Part shown: positions 1-10,869 of the stretch, piece after piece
Layout of the letters: each line of letters starts with the position of its first letter
Numbering within the stretch: position 1 is the first letter of the stretch
Translations under genes and position numbers: made by a program
DNA from: Hypoxylon rubiginosum
Lineage: Eukaryota; Ascomycota; Sordariomycetes; Xylariales; Hypoxylaceae
Length of the DNA stretch: 64,000 nucleotides
Assembly (NCBI GenBank): GCA_902806565.1
Contig: CADCXA010000068.1
Coordinates: forward strand, 310,001 to 374,000
Reading direction: 5' to 3'
Notes under the pieces: model-generated
Told to the model about the DNA's origin: nothing
Databases searched by the model: none
Seen by the model: only the letters and a program-made list of their open reading frames with translations

Positions 1-356
1 GAAAATGCAGCAAGGATTTTGACGCTGTACTAAGGTAGGGCTGTCGAATCAGAATCCCCTGATATATTAGTAATCTCCTTGTCTTTTACGCTGCCTATCT
101 AGGTATCGATACGGATTTTGAGCTATACAAGTTGGATCAAGCAGTAACCTTAACAAGAGCACAGTTTATTAAACCAGAGCGGGATATATAGACTATTCAC
201 AGGTAGTAAGTAACTACATATAAGTTGGAGAGTGTGGATTATCATTACATCAAAGCTGTACACCTCGTCAGCCCGGCGAAAGGAAACGCATCCTACAGCC
301 AACGCCAGGAACACATTATTTAGAGCAAATATTAGGTACCATCACACACTGCAGCA
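1..356. other. Intergenic, window edge
   Basis: AT-rich sequence at the window edge. It lies 3' of the FAD monooxygenase, which is on the minus strand. I see no gene, repeat or RNA in it. Confidence 0.6.
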
Positions 357-1649
357 TCATCGCTTTTCCTGTAAGCCGAAATAGTCCGGATACTCGAGCT
401 TGTGCGATTCTTCCGGAGTTAGCAAGTTTTGCAGGAGCCTGTCGATCCGCAACGACACTATGATCCAGACCACCGTGTGGAAAATCCATACGATCAGTTT
501 CGTTTCCGGCAAGATGGCCTTAAGAAACCAACCGTGTCCTTTCTGTTCGCTCGTTATGAACGGCCTCACAAGCCGCTCGTACTCTTTCCCCGCCGCCTCG
601 ACGCCGGACGTGTCGAGCGACTCTCCGTTCGCCTTCCACCGCTTCGCGAGCTCCCCGGCGAGCACGTAAGCTCCTATTAGCGCGGCCGTCGTTCCCACTC
701 CGCCCCCGAACGGCGTCGGACAATACGCCGCATCGCCGAGCAGCACCACCCGTCCGCGCGACCACGCTCCTTCCGGAAGGCGGATTTGGGTCATATGCTG
801 GCTGTATAGATCGTCGGCCATCGGCGACTCGCTCAGGGCTTTCAGGAACCTGTCGAGCTGCGCGCCTTCGGACCCCTTAAACAGTTCGACCCAGGCCGCC
901 TTCTGCTCGGCGAGGGTCTTCGCCGCGTGTAAGGCTTCGCAGTTACCGCGTGTGGCGAGGTAGACTCGTATGTTCTCGGGTTTGTCTTTACGCGTCATGA
1001 GAAACTTCTTGCCTGGTATCAAGCACGTGACCCAGTCGTTGCTGTCCCCCTCCTGAGATGGCGCGGTGTAGTAGGCTATGTGGGCCCCCAGATCGTGGCG
1101 CGGATCCGGGAACTCAGGCCCCAGCATGATTTTTCGCGTCTTAGATCCGATGCCTTCGGCACCGACGAGGATGTCGTAGTCATCCTGACTGCCGTCCGCG
1201 AATGTGACGTGGACTTTTCCACCAGGGGAACCCTCGTCCTGAGTAAAGTCCTTGATGTGGGAGTCGAAGATGTACTTCACCCCCTTGAGGTTCCGAGTGG
1301 CTTCGTATAATATATCTACCAGGTCTCCGCGCATGATCTCGAATTCGCTTGTCGCGCTTTGAGTACCCTTGCCGGTTTTGTTGGCTGCTATGAAGGCTTG
1401 GCTTCTCCCTCGATGGTCGACGAACCGCATGCCTGGCTCGCTGCATAGAGCGGCTCGCACGACGTCTTCGATGCCCATCAGCCTCATGACGACAATGCCT
1501 TGACCTCGGAGATCGACCTGATGGCCACTGTCGCGGATTGTAGAACTGCGCTCGATAACCGTGGTTTCACAGCCTATACGGGCGAGCCAGAAAGCGAGAG
1601 CAGGGCCGGCAACGCCAGCTCCAGCAATGAGGACCTTAAGAGGAGCCAT
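357..1649 (-). CDS. FAD-dependent monooxygenase (PheA/TfdB-like)
   Basis: Single-exon gene of 430 aa, a usual length for class A flavoprotein monooxygenases, which use NAD(P)H and O2 to hydroxylate or epoxidise small, often aromatic, substrates. Visible marks: the N-terminal Rossmann GxGxxG (GAGVAG, residues 10-15) followed by an ERS segment ending the second beta strand; a DG-type motif near residue 165 written GAEGIGSKTR, with Glu in place of the usual Asp; and the GD motif near residue 305 (VVLLGDAAYCPTPFGGGV) that contacts FAD ribose and riboflavin. The C-terminus has a hydrophobic stretch (LIVWIFHTVVWIIVSL, about 385-400), so the protein may be membrane-anchored. The ATG at 1649 sits just before the nucleotide-binding strand, as is normal for the family. 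The substrate cannot be told. Its neighbour across a gene-free kilobase is a decayed epimerase, so partners are unclear. Tailoring of a secondary metabolite or catabolism are both possible. Confidence 0.88.
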   Translation of the reverse strand: MAPLKVLIAGAGVAGPALAFWLARIGCETTVIERSSTIRDSGHQVDLRGQGIVVMRLMGIEDVVRAALCSEPGMRFVDHRGRSQAFIAANKTGKGTQSATSEFEIMRGDLVDILYEATRNLKGVKYIFDSHIKDFTQDEGSPGGKVHVTFADGSQDDYDILVGAEGIGSKTRKIMLGPEFPDPRHDLGAHIAYYTAPSQEGDSNDWVTCLIPGKKFLMTRKDKPENIRVYLATRGNCEALHAAKTLAEQKAAWVELFKGSEGAQLDRFLKALSESPMADDLYSQHMTQIRLPEGAWSRGRVVLLGDAAYCPTPFGGGVGTTAALIGAYVLAGELAKRWKANGESLDTSGVEAAGKEYERLVRPFITSEQKGHGWFLKAILPETKLIVWIFHTVVWIIVSLRIDRLLQNLLTPEESHKLEYPDYFGLQEKR

Positions 1650-2685
1650 AGTTTCTGCTTGATAATAGCTTAATTCTCCAATAAATGTTTATGATCTGGA
1701 AAAATGAAGAGATGGAAAAGATAGGATTAGAGAGGATATTTAAATGTCTGATGGTCTAATCCGTGGGCTGAAGTATAAGAGAGGCACTACCTAGGTACTT
1801 AAGCACGATACTCACCTATCTTCACCCAGTCACAAGAGTCATACAATCAATGCCGCGTATTGTATCAAAGAATGATATAGACGAAGACCACAGCGGATTC
1901 TACATCAATTCCGAGGTCCTACTACCGAAAGTCTTACCACGAATCCGAAGTCCTACCACCGAACCCGAGATTCTGTACCCCGAGGCCGCCCAATAAGCAA
2001 TGCATCCTTCAACATACGAAACATGGTGGATAATTTTAATTCCTAGTTGCCGTCTCGGTCTAATGAAGTTATACTTGCCTTATTTTTAGGCGAACATACG
2101 TCCAATTCTTTTGGTACGTTGCTATCTTCAAAGCTTTTGAATGCGTCATGATCGGGCAGCCCCGAGATCTACCCTGAGAATACCCCCACATCGAAGTCGG
2201 CAACACATCACCTGGGTTGAAATCAATGAGTCACTCCGACTAACGATACCATTCTAGGCTGGAATTTTGAAATCTACCCGGAATAATGGTGCCTGGCACG
2301 AATTTGATATATGATAGGTACCCATTCATTAGCAGAGATTCAAACGATCCAAAGCTGAACATAATGACGTTACATTACGGAGTACAAGAACCCCTGAAAT
2401 TACAAAAGGACTTATCACGCTTATTTACTAGGGTGCCTTTAGATCTACTAGCCAATCGCATTCTATACTCACCATAGTTAAGCGGTCTCTAAGATTAGCT
2501 ATGGAAGGAAGCAGCTGAGTATTGAGATCCAGATCATACACAGTCCTACTGTGCCCTATACTTAGGGCTTAGAGACGTATGATTATGGCCAACAACGATA
2601 CAGAAAGCACGCTGCTCGTATTCATATCTCCAAAGAGCAAGTAACATGTAGGTATGCTGGGTCTAAAGTTCACACGCATCCCTCT
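1650..2685. other. Intergenic with small imperfect repeats
   Basis: Promoter side of the monooxygenase. Between about 1908 and 1975 a roughly 20-bp unit resembling CCGAAGTCCTACCACCGAA occurs about three times in degenerate form. An open frame of 63 codons at 2286-2477 has no recognisable features and is not called. Confidence 0.5.
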
Positions 2686-3207
2686 CTAAGTAGCGGGCTT
2701 CTTCAAGCTCTTCGCGAGTTCCACGTACAAACCCGTAAGTATTTCATCCACGATTCGCTTCTCCCTGGGCTCCCATCCCAGCTTCTTCCTAGCATTGGCG
2801 CTCGACGCCCGGTTCCCCATCGTCGCGAATCTTACCAGGAAGACGCCCGTCTTGGCCTGCGCGTCGGCAGCGGACCAGGAGCGCGCACCGCGGTGCCGCC
2901 GCCCAGGGTCTCCGCGACGGCCTCGTAGATCCGGCGCGTGGTCGCGTCTATCTCGCCGGCCGCGTTGTAGGCCTCGCCCGCGCCGTTCTCGATGTACGCG
3001 ATGTACGCGATGTACGCGATGTACGCGATGTACGCGATGTACGCGATCTCGCCGGTTCGGGCCGCGAAGCCCATCAGGAGCCAGATGCTGCTACCTGGGT
3101 GGCCGTGGACGTAGGGTGTTAGCCGCTTGGCAACGACCCTGATGCGCTTCTCGGCCTGCTTGAGTGCGTACTGCCCGGACACGGTGCGCTCGTTCAGCGG
3201 GTTCTTT
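2686..3207 (-). pseudogene. Decayed NAD-dependent epimerase/dehydratase, C-terminal part
   Basis: On the minus strand a frame reads RTVSGQYALKQAEKRIR, then ...GEIAYI, a repeated IAY run, and ENGAGEAYNAAGEIDATTRR. This resembles the C-terminal half of fungal NAD(P)-dependent epimerase/dehydratases. The frame is lost near 2880 and resumes one base off as SAADAQAKTGVFLVRF, NARKKLGWEPREKRIVDEIL and a normal-looking end KSLKKPAT followed by TAG at 2686-2688. The ARKKLGWEPRE signature is typical of the family tail. The frame is closed upstream by TGA just before KNPLNERTV, and no Rossmann GxxGxxG half is present, so the 5' half is missing. The family assignment is by recognition only. A one-base sequencing error could explain the frameshift but not the absent N-terminal half. 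Confidence 0.6.
2991..3044. repeat. Six-copy 9-bp tandem repeat (GATGTACGC)
   Basis: Six perfect head-to-tail copies of a 9-bp unit. Because 9 is a multiple of 3 it keeps frame and would encode repeated Ile-Ala-Tyr inside the epimerase relic, between GEIAYI and ENGAGEAYN. Intact family members would be expected to have one such triplet, so this is a copy-number expansion inside a decaying gene. Confidence 0.95.
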
Positions 3208-3421
3208 CACAGCGAAGACGACTCTAGCGTCTCGCCGCCTATCGCTTAATATAAGAAACCCACCGTTATTCCTACTCGTGTGTATCATTTTCTTTTTCGC
3301 TTGTCCTAGCTATAGCGCCAGCTACATCTAACCATAATGTACTAATAACAAAACTCTTGCTTATTTACTGAGCCTCTTTTTCTTTATGTGGAAATTGCGT
3401 AATCCATTTACCAATCTCAAA

Positions 3422-6400
3422 TTATTGTGCTTTCGCTTTGGACCGCCTATAAGCTAGACGATATAAAACAAACGTAAGAAAGATATTAAAACATACGTAA
3501 ACTGCCATGAAACCAGCATTTCGCCAGGTATGCTCAGTGTTGATTCCGAAACCGTTCAATACCGTGTTAACTTCGGACGCCGGACAGAATAGACATTCCC
3601 CACGCTCCGATGGGTTGTCTACGTATCCACCTTTGCTGTCCTGGTGTGGCTTCAAGTATTCACCACATGTCTGGTTTGAATCGTAGGGAGTATTGATACG
3701 AATCAACTCGATTGCCGAGCAAGTAACCTTTTTGTTAGCGAGACCTGCTACCATGATACCCTTGGTGAAATATGTAAGGGGCGAAACTCGGTACATGAAC
3801 AGCCAGAAGCGTGGCAAATTGGCAGGCTGGACGAGAACACTGACGCCATGGTTAGCTATTGCTCGATTCGTCACTAGGAGTCAACACTTACCCGCAGAAC
3901 ACAACTGACAACACGTACATCAACGTGGCAAGCTGCACCGCCATCACTGACTGCGGCATAACAGCAGCAAGGGCTTGGCACAGCGTGCTGCTCCAAAGGA
4001 CAAACAGCCATATCAGAACGATTACAAGGCCGGCTCTTTCCGTTGCCGTAAAGGAGTCGTCGCCTCCGCGGTACAGCCCCGTTGGAAAGTACCAAGCAGC
4101 AAACGTAGGTATGCAAATGAGAGTTTGCGAGACCAACTCAACCGCCACGTTTGCGCTAATGAAGACAGCCCATGAGTAAGACTGGGTCATGCGCTCGCGA
4201 GACTCAAAGATTTCTCGGCCTGCGGCAAGACGGTTCGCAACTTGCTGGCCGACACCCGAGAAGATCTGAGTGAGTAGATAAGTAGAGAAAAGAAGACTGA
4301 CGAGGCCTTGCAGGTCGAGTCGTTGGTTGTAGAAGGAGATACCATTGAAGAGAGCCTAGTTCTCATTAGCAGCCAAATCTCGCCAGGATGTATTTCTAAG
4401 GTCGTTTCTCGCACAGAACCAGACTGCAAATACTTACCAGGCAAATGCACAAGGAGCACTTCGTCGTCAAGTAGATCGGGTTGCGCCATTGGTCCTGGCA
4501 TATACGCCTAGAGAGAACAAGAAACTGCTCCCAGTATGATGATACGTAAACACTGACTTGATTGATGCCGTTCATTGAGGATTCATCCTGTGAAATGTTT
4601 CGCCGGATATCGGCAAGCTGCTCCACGACGGCCCGCTTCTCTTCGCTCTGCTGCCAAATCCTAGGCCAATTGTCACTTATCTGGTTATGGGAAGTATGAT
4701 CACCCTCTCGATTTCCCGTGACATCCAAAATCCATTCTGCTGGGTTATCACCCGGCTCACAAGGCGGCGCACCATTCTTAGTAAAGTATTGTATCAGATG
4801 AGAGGACTCAGGGCCTAGATCCCCAAAGAACAATGTTGACCCCCCTTTATCCAGTAGGAGAAGACTGTCGAACATAGAGAAGAGTTGCGATGATGGTTGA
4901 TGAATGGTGCATAAAATCGTATGTCCGCTAGATGCGAGTTGGCGAAGTAGATTACATATAGACCATGCCGTTTGGCTATCGAGGCCGGAAGTTGGTTCAT
5001 CTAGAAGCGAGTAAGTCCGAGTCGAATCAACTTCAAAAAATGCGTAATAGGGGGAAAATACCAAGGAACAACAATAGGTCCGGCTTGGCGGCTAGCTCTA
5101 CTGCAATTGTGAGGCGCCTACGCTGCTCAACATTGAGCCCTTCCCCAGGAACGCCAATAATGGCGTCAGCATACTGTTCCATATCCATCATTCTCATAAC
5201 CTCGTTGACGTAATCCATTTTTTGCCTTGTTGATACATTACTTGGCTGCCTCAACAAGGCACTGAACTCGAGAGCTTCGCGAACCGTGGCTGTCGATAAA
5301 TGTATATCTTCCTGTTGGATGTAGCCGATTCTTCGACGAAAGCTGGCCCCCCTGCCTTTTCCATCCATCGATATGTCACCAGTAACGGCTCCGGTGGTGA
5401 CTCTATCAGCCAATACATCAAGAAGTGTGGTCTTTCCAGCTCCTGTAACACCCTGTAAGGTGTTAGTGACGTCTAGCTGTTTGCTGTATGGTTTCTTACC
5501 ATCAACGCTGTTAACGTTCCGGGCTTTAACCAACCATCGATGTTTCGTAGTATCTTTCTGGGCCCTTGGCGGCTTCCAATCTCATAGTTCACGTCTTGCC
5601 AATAAAAGACCGCGGATCTACAAGTAGACCTAGTGTGAGTATCATTCTCGCTCGCTTCATGGATATACACTGCATGTGACCTTTCCCCATCTGATTCATA
5701 GTGCGTATACTTGGTCTGTGAACCTAACTCTTCGTCTGCCTGTATAGGATCTATTTGCTTGGTGCCCCGTTTGAAGAGCAAAACCTCACCGCGGGAGGGC
5801 TGCGCAGGGATGTATTGTGACGCAACGAGATGAACGGCGAAAAAGGCGAGCAGCATTGCAAGCAGTATCCCGAGATTGCTATATGATTATGTGTCAGACC
5901 TAACAGTCAGTTCAGGGATATTGCGCTCTTACCGCCAAAGGTGATCTGGAGTGTATCCATATTTGAAGGCAAGGTAGTCAGTCCCCTGAACCACTTCGTC
6001 TCCTATTTTGCTACCAACAGCCGCACAGACTCGATCGCTAGTAGGGACCTGACTATATGCTGGCCCCTCGGGAATGAACACCGAGCAACGCAGCGAGCGA
6101 TCACGTAACTAGAATTGCGAGTTGAGTTCGAATTTATCCGAGAAGAGATGAGCAAGCACGCATACCTCGTTAATCAATATACTCTCGTACGTATACGACA
6201 GAGGGTTGATTCGCCAGAACCAACCAAGCCATGGCACCATGTAAGATGGAGGCACAACAAAGCCGCCGTATATAACGGAGAGTAGAATGAATAGCGTCAC
6301 TGGGGTTACAGTCTGTTCTCGAGTCCTAGAAATGGAACCTATCATCCGGAACAGCACAGTCATGGTAAGGAGGTTTACCAACATGAAAAGCCAGTATGTA

Positions 6401-8218
6401 AAGAAAGCGACATTGGTCCTTCGAAGATTTGATAACAAGTACACAGGGACATGGAGCCCAAACGATACTACTAGTCTGGTTGGCAAATCGCATATCAGTG
6501 ATGCGAAGCGTTCTGTAAAGGGGTGGTAAAAAGCGTATCGCTGGTGTTTCTCCACAATGGGACGCTGAGCCGTCATGAGAGTGACCTACAATAGCGCGTT
6601 AATTGACGATTCATTGCCAGTATTGCATAAGCCAATGTACCTCATATGCCGGGGACGTGGCATTAATTATAAGTACGAAGCAAAGAAGAATGGATCGCGA
6701 CTGTAAGCTATCGGTGTCTTGCCCTAGGGAATAAAAGGCGCTGCCTATCACCAGCCCAAGTATGATATTTGCGAAAATGCTTGATATCGTGGGCCCGATA
6801 TTGTTGCGCAGTCGCTGTGATGCCCTTCGAAGACATACATGGATCTGGCGCCGCACATCCAGCGGATAGGTAGAAGTGCGCAGCCTGATATATGTTAGCC
6901 AAGATATATACGTAGAGAGAAGAAATGTAATTACCTTAGCTTGTCCATATCTGGAACTAGACCGTTGTCCACAGGGTGACTAGTATTGAAGGCACCAATC
7001 TCCGTACGGAGTTTATCTGCCTGCGGACTTTCATTCCATAATCTTGCGAAGTCATCGGGCGTCTTGGGAACTCGGTCCTCCCAGCCTCGGCGCACGGTTC
7101 TTTCCTGCCGACTCGTCAAGGAAGTTAAGAAGTCGGCTGTTGTTGCGCGATCTGGTTTAACAAATCCTAGCTCTGTGAAGTGATTTGACGCCTCGGTGGC
7201 CGGGCCGAAGTAGATCTGGCGACCAGCATATAGCAAAAGAACTTTGTCAAAGCACTAAAGATATAGCCCTGTCAGGTACGACATCTCTAGTAGGTCGGGC
7301 AAAACGACGGATGAGAGGAGAATGAAGTTTTAACAAGACATACTTGGTAGATTGATTCAGATGTTTGGTAAAGACTCATGGCAGTAGTAGATTGTCTAGT
7401 AGTCGTTGATTCCCGCAGGAGCTCGACAAACTGTTTCGCCGTGGCACTGTCGAGTCCACGCGTGCTATTATCCCAGAACTGAAGTTGAGCACCGCTATTG
7501 AAAGCTTCAGCAATGCTTGTTCGTCGCCTTTCGCCGCCGCTGATGCCACGTATCATAGAATTTCCTACTCGTGTGTTGAGGGACTCTTCTAAACGAAATT
7601 GGGAGGCGGCTATGAGACCAGCATTTCGATCTGGATGTTCTATCCTAGTGGACACTGCAAAAGAGAGGGTTTGCTCTAGAGTAAGCTCAGGGAAATGGAT
7701 ATCTAACTCCGCAAGGTAAATCCTCTCTCCTTGGAATAGGCTGTGCATATCGGTATACGAAACCCCTAACCGTTTAGTGATACTCCGATCTAGAGACTAG
7801 AGAAGTGGCGTTATTTACCTTGATAATTCACCACACTGTCATTGGCGATATGAAAGCCCCGCGTGTCACCCCCCAAAGTCTTGAGAAATGTTGAACACCC
7901 GCTACCTGGCCGCCCAAGAACAAGCAACATTTCCCCGGGAAGGAGTAGTCCATTAAAATCGTGTAATATCTGGACTTTACATGGCCGGGAACGTCTGAAG
8001 AACACACCGATTTGGCCTAACCAAGACAAAATATAGGAGGCGAAGGTGGGCTGATATGCCTTGTTTGTGAGGAGCCCATAACAGCTCAAATTGCGGAAGG
8101 AGATTCCAAGTTGTAATAGAGGTTGAATAGGAGACGAAATGGTTTCTCTTTGGGCACCTTGCGGAAGGGAACTTTTCGTGATGTTGGTCATAATGATATT
8201 TCGGCTTTTCGTAAACAT
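3422..8218 (-). CDS. PDR-type (ABCG) full-size ABC transporter
   Basis: Pleiotropic-drug-resistance pump, expected in the plasma membrane. Eleven exons can be joined through ten introns (7766-7818, 7255-7343, 6885-6934, 6586-6640, 6109-6165, 5879-5932, 5453-5499, 5001-5061, 4356-4437, 3840-3891). The sum is 1399 codons exactly, so about 1398 aa. Order is NBD1-TMD1-NBD2-TMD2. NBD1 has the fungal non-canonical Walker [10 protein letters not shown] (about 102-110, Cys for Lys), signature ISGGERRR (about 208) and [13 protein letters not shown]2 has canonical GVTGAGKTT (about 788) with the degenerate signature LNVEQRRRL and DEPTSGLDS, the last split by an intron. TMD1 is followed by a Cys-containing external loop ([11 protein letters not shown]). 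TMD2 ends with a Cys-rich loop and the stop at 3422. Two stretches that look like stops in the raw frame are intronic. The segment before NBD1 is only about 100 residues, shorter than in most PDR pumps, so an unseen 5' exon or a true truncation is possible. The substrate is unknown. Confidence 0.9.
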
Positions 8219-9296
8219 AAAGATGTATGCGCAGGTGAATAGAATGTGTGTTATCGTTAGCCAAAATTTGGAAAGAAATAAGTGTTCACGGATGTGGATA
8301 GCAATACACTATTACCAATGAAAAGGGGCTTCAATAATTAAACTTATAAACTTACACCTACGTTCCTACGGCGACACTCCGGGTTGGGAATGGCAAGAGG
8401 GACCGAGACACCGTCTAGGTGACCCCATGTTTTCCTTGGCGTCGGATATGAGTTGATGATTGTCGTGGGGGCCAATTGGTACCCTAGGTACGGGCCCGAC
8501 CCGGGGAGATATTTAATCAACTTCTCTTTAATGTTTGATTAGTACCGCCACAATTTCAACGCACAATCAGATTCTTAGAGGTTGAGACTCATGTGGCTAA
8601 ATCACGTCCCTTCTCCCTTGTCCGAAGGAGATAGTGTTACTTGCGCGAAGGGGGCGTGGGTGTGTTCAACCCGTGCAACTAATTGCCAAGATACTCAGAT
8701 ACATATCAGCCAAGGCTAGCCTGCCGCTTGCTTGCAGATGCTAATCGTAGATCTCATGCCAGGATACTCAGATGCGTGTCAGCTAAGTCTAGCCTGCCGC
8801 TCAGATGCATATCAGCCAAGGCTAGCCTGCCGCTCGTGGTGGCACGGGGATCACAATTGAAAGACAATGCTTCTCACCGAAAGTAACCGGTAAGTTTTGA
8901 AGTCCGATCACATCCTCGTAAATTATCTAACTACCTAGGTACCTAATTTGAAAAACACTGTGCTTCTGTATGACAATAGCTACCTGGTAGGTAATTACTA
9001 GCCAATAAGAGCTTAGAATGAACAGCCCCCCCTTCCCCCGTGTAACGCAACTAGTAGCTAATTGTAGAATGACGGAATACACCACGCAGTGACAGGTAAG
9101 AAACGAATTGTTTCACAGAAATAAAATACGCAAGGCATATTAGTAGTGAACGACAGGGGAGCGTTGGACATTGTGTTCCGAAGGCGGAGTATGGTAAATA
9201 AGAGTGTGGAGGGAAAAGAGCGAAATCTGGTGAGGAGTGCTTGCGAGGCCCCGAGTGAGGCACGCTGCAGTTTGGGTTCGAAGCCCACAAATTTCA
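8219..9296. other. Intergenic, promoter side of the ABC transporter
   Basis: It holds the 44-bp repeat listed separately and short palindromic ACCTAGGTACCT-like motifs near 8932. A palindrome TGGGTTCGAAGCCCA near 9273 resembles a tRNA B box, but no cloverleaf can be drawn. No supported gene. Confidence 0.5.
8685..8834. repeat. 44-bp direct repeat, two and a half copies
   Basis: Two diverged 44-bp copies start at 8685 and 8758 (beginning GCCARGATACTCAGAT and ending CTAGCCTGCCGCT). A third, 33-bp partial copy directly abuts the second at 8802-8834. The repeat lies in the region upstream of the ABC transporter start. Confidence 0.85.
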
Positions 9297-10869
9297 TCAG
9301 CTCGTTGCCATGGGAGAAGAAAGATGACTCGCTGATGGCTTTCCCCTATGGACGTAAGCATGGTAATCGTAATCAGCAGACTGTAATTCAAAGTTGGTGG
9401 AAAACTGAGTATTAGTCTGCCTGGTCGCGTTCTGAGAGAAATGTCCTTTTCGGAAGAAGGAAGCAAGTCCAGTTAATGTACCCTTCGGGACACTTGGAAG
9501 AGCATCTGGGGACTTCAATTCCGATAATTCGCTGTCTTCGCTTCTGGATATCCTACGCTTAGACCATGATCCAACGTAGTTTTTGATCAATGTCGGTGTA
9601 GACTTGAACCAAGTGATCCCGCCCCTGAATAGTGAAGCTATAGCTGGCATACATGAACAGGCAATTCCGATATTGGTTTCAGCAATACTGGAACTATATT
9701 TAGAACGAATACTTCATTTTCGGGTTTGGCAATGTCTTCACTTACTACATGGCCATAGCAATTGATCCGTGCCACGTCCAGTCCGGTGGGTCGGCTAAAA
9801 GTAGCTGCAGCCGAACTACGACACCGGCTATCGCAAGTGCGCAAGCACTTCACCGCGTCAGCGTGAGTGTCAGTAAGAGGTTTACAATGGGAAAATTGAA
9901 GACGTACATCAGTGCGGTAAGAAAGATGGCGGCTACACCAAGTTTCTTAGTTCTGGACAAATTCAATGTCGACAAAAAACCCAAAGGAATGGCCAAGATA
10001 TAAACATCAACCACCAAACCGACTATGGAGTTGGCGCAGGTCAATGTGCTCTGGGTCCGATCGCATCGGGCCATATTCGCTGGCGAGCCCCATCCCCCGT
10101 CACCAGCATGCGGCATACAGAAAACCCCAGTCAGTATTGTAGATATAATCCAGCAAACAATGATGACGGTGGCTCCCATCCAGATAAGGATGTTGGCATA
10201 TCGTGAAGGACGGAAGAGGCGAAAGTAGAGAGCAAGCACAGATAGTCGCATGAATGCACCGCTTAGAACGACCAGGAACATGGAATTGACAAGTGGCTAC
10301 TGTGAGCATTAGCAACTAGAGGCTTCATGACTGGGTAAAGCCAGGCGTTGACTTGCCGGCATGAAGTTGCTGTCAACAACAATAGACGCCGGTATATCCC
10401 AGAAGTGTCGTCCCAGTCTTTCATCAGTATCTGTGCGTTCATTAGTAATGTTAACCACCATCTTCTCTTCCATCGGATTGACTGGTATTCTCACACAAGC
10501 TTATGAGCACAGCGGAAGCAGCAATAGTTGTGACCTATACACGCAGCTCAGCCTAGTGAAATGAGACCTCGCCTCTGAGCTCAACTACCTACCACCGCAC
10601 AGAAGCAAATGTCTACGAAGATGTTGATCAGTATTCGCCAGGTAGTTGCACGGAAAGTACTCACAGTCGTCTAGTCCCGTAGCACGGGTTTTCCGGCGAG
10701 CGTATATGCGCAGACCGACGGATATGAGCATCACTGGTAGCGTAGTGTACGTGGCGAGCGAGGAATCCTCGGCAGACGAGGGTGGATCGATAAAGTTGGG
10801 CTGAACACCCAGCGGAGGTGTTCCCAATGGGACGACCCTAAGGTCAGTGCCAGGAGGTAGAGCGGACAT
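9297..10869 (-). CDS. SAT4/Pth11-like rhodopsin-domain membrane protein
   Basis: Fungal integral membrane protein of the rhodopsin-domain (SAT4, Pth11-like) group, predicted 7-TM. Some relatives are implicated in surface sensing, most are unstudied. Start MSALPPGTDL at 10869. TM1 is VMLISVGLRIYARRKTR followed by GLDD. After a gap come the hallmark GRHFWDIP, then FLVVLSGAFMRLSVLALYFRLF, the Cys-containing loop CMPHAGDGGW, and later TM segments joined as FLTALIACALAIAGVVVRLQ and YSSIAETNIGIACSCMPAIA. The tail is Ser/Lys-rich and cytosolic. Three downstream introns resolve cleanly, one of them using a GC donor (GCAAGT) next to FMP/PLVN. The first intron does not: a GTGAGT donor after LDD is phase 1, whereas the hydrophobic exon VTTIAASAVLISL starts in phase 0. 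Either a small exon was missed or the gene carries a frame defect there. Confidence 0.75.

Noticed and set aside
9268..9290. TGGGTTCGAAGCCCA palindrome resembling a tRNA T arm
   Set aside because: No acceptor, anticodon or D arm can be drawn at the right distance.
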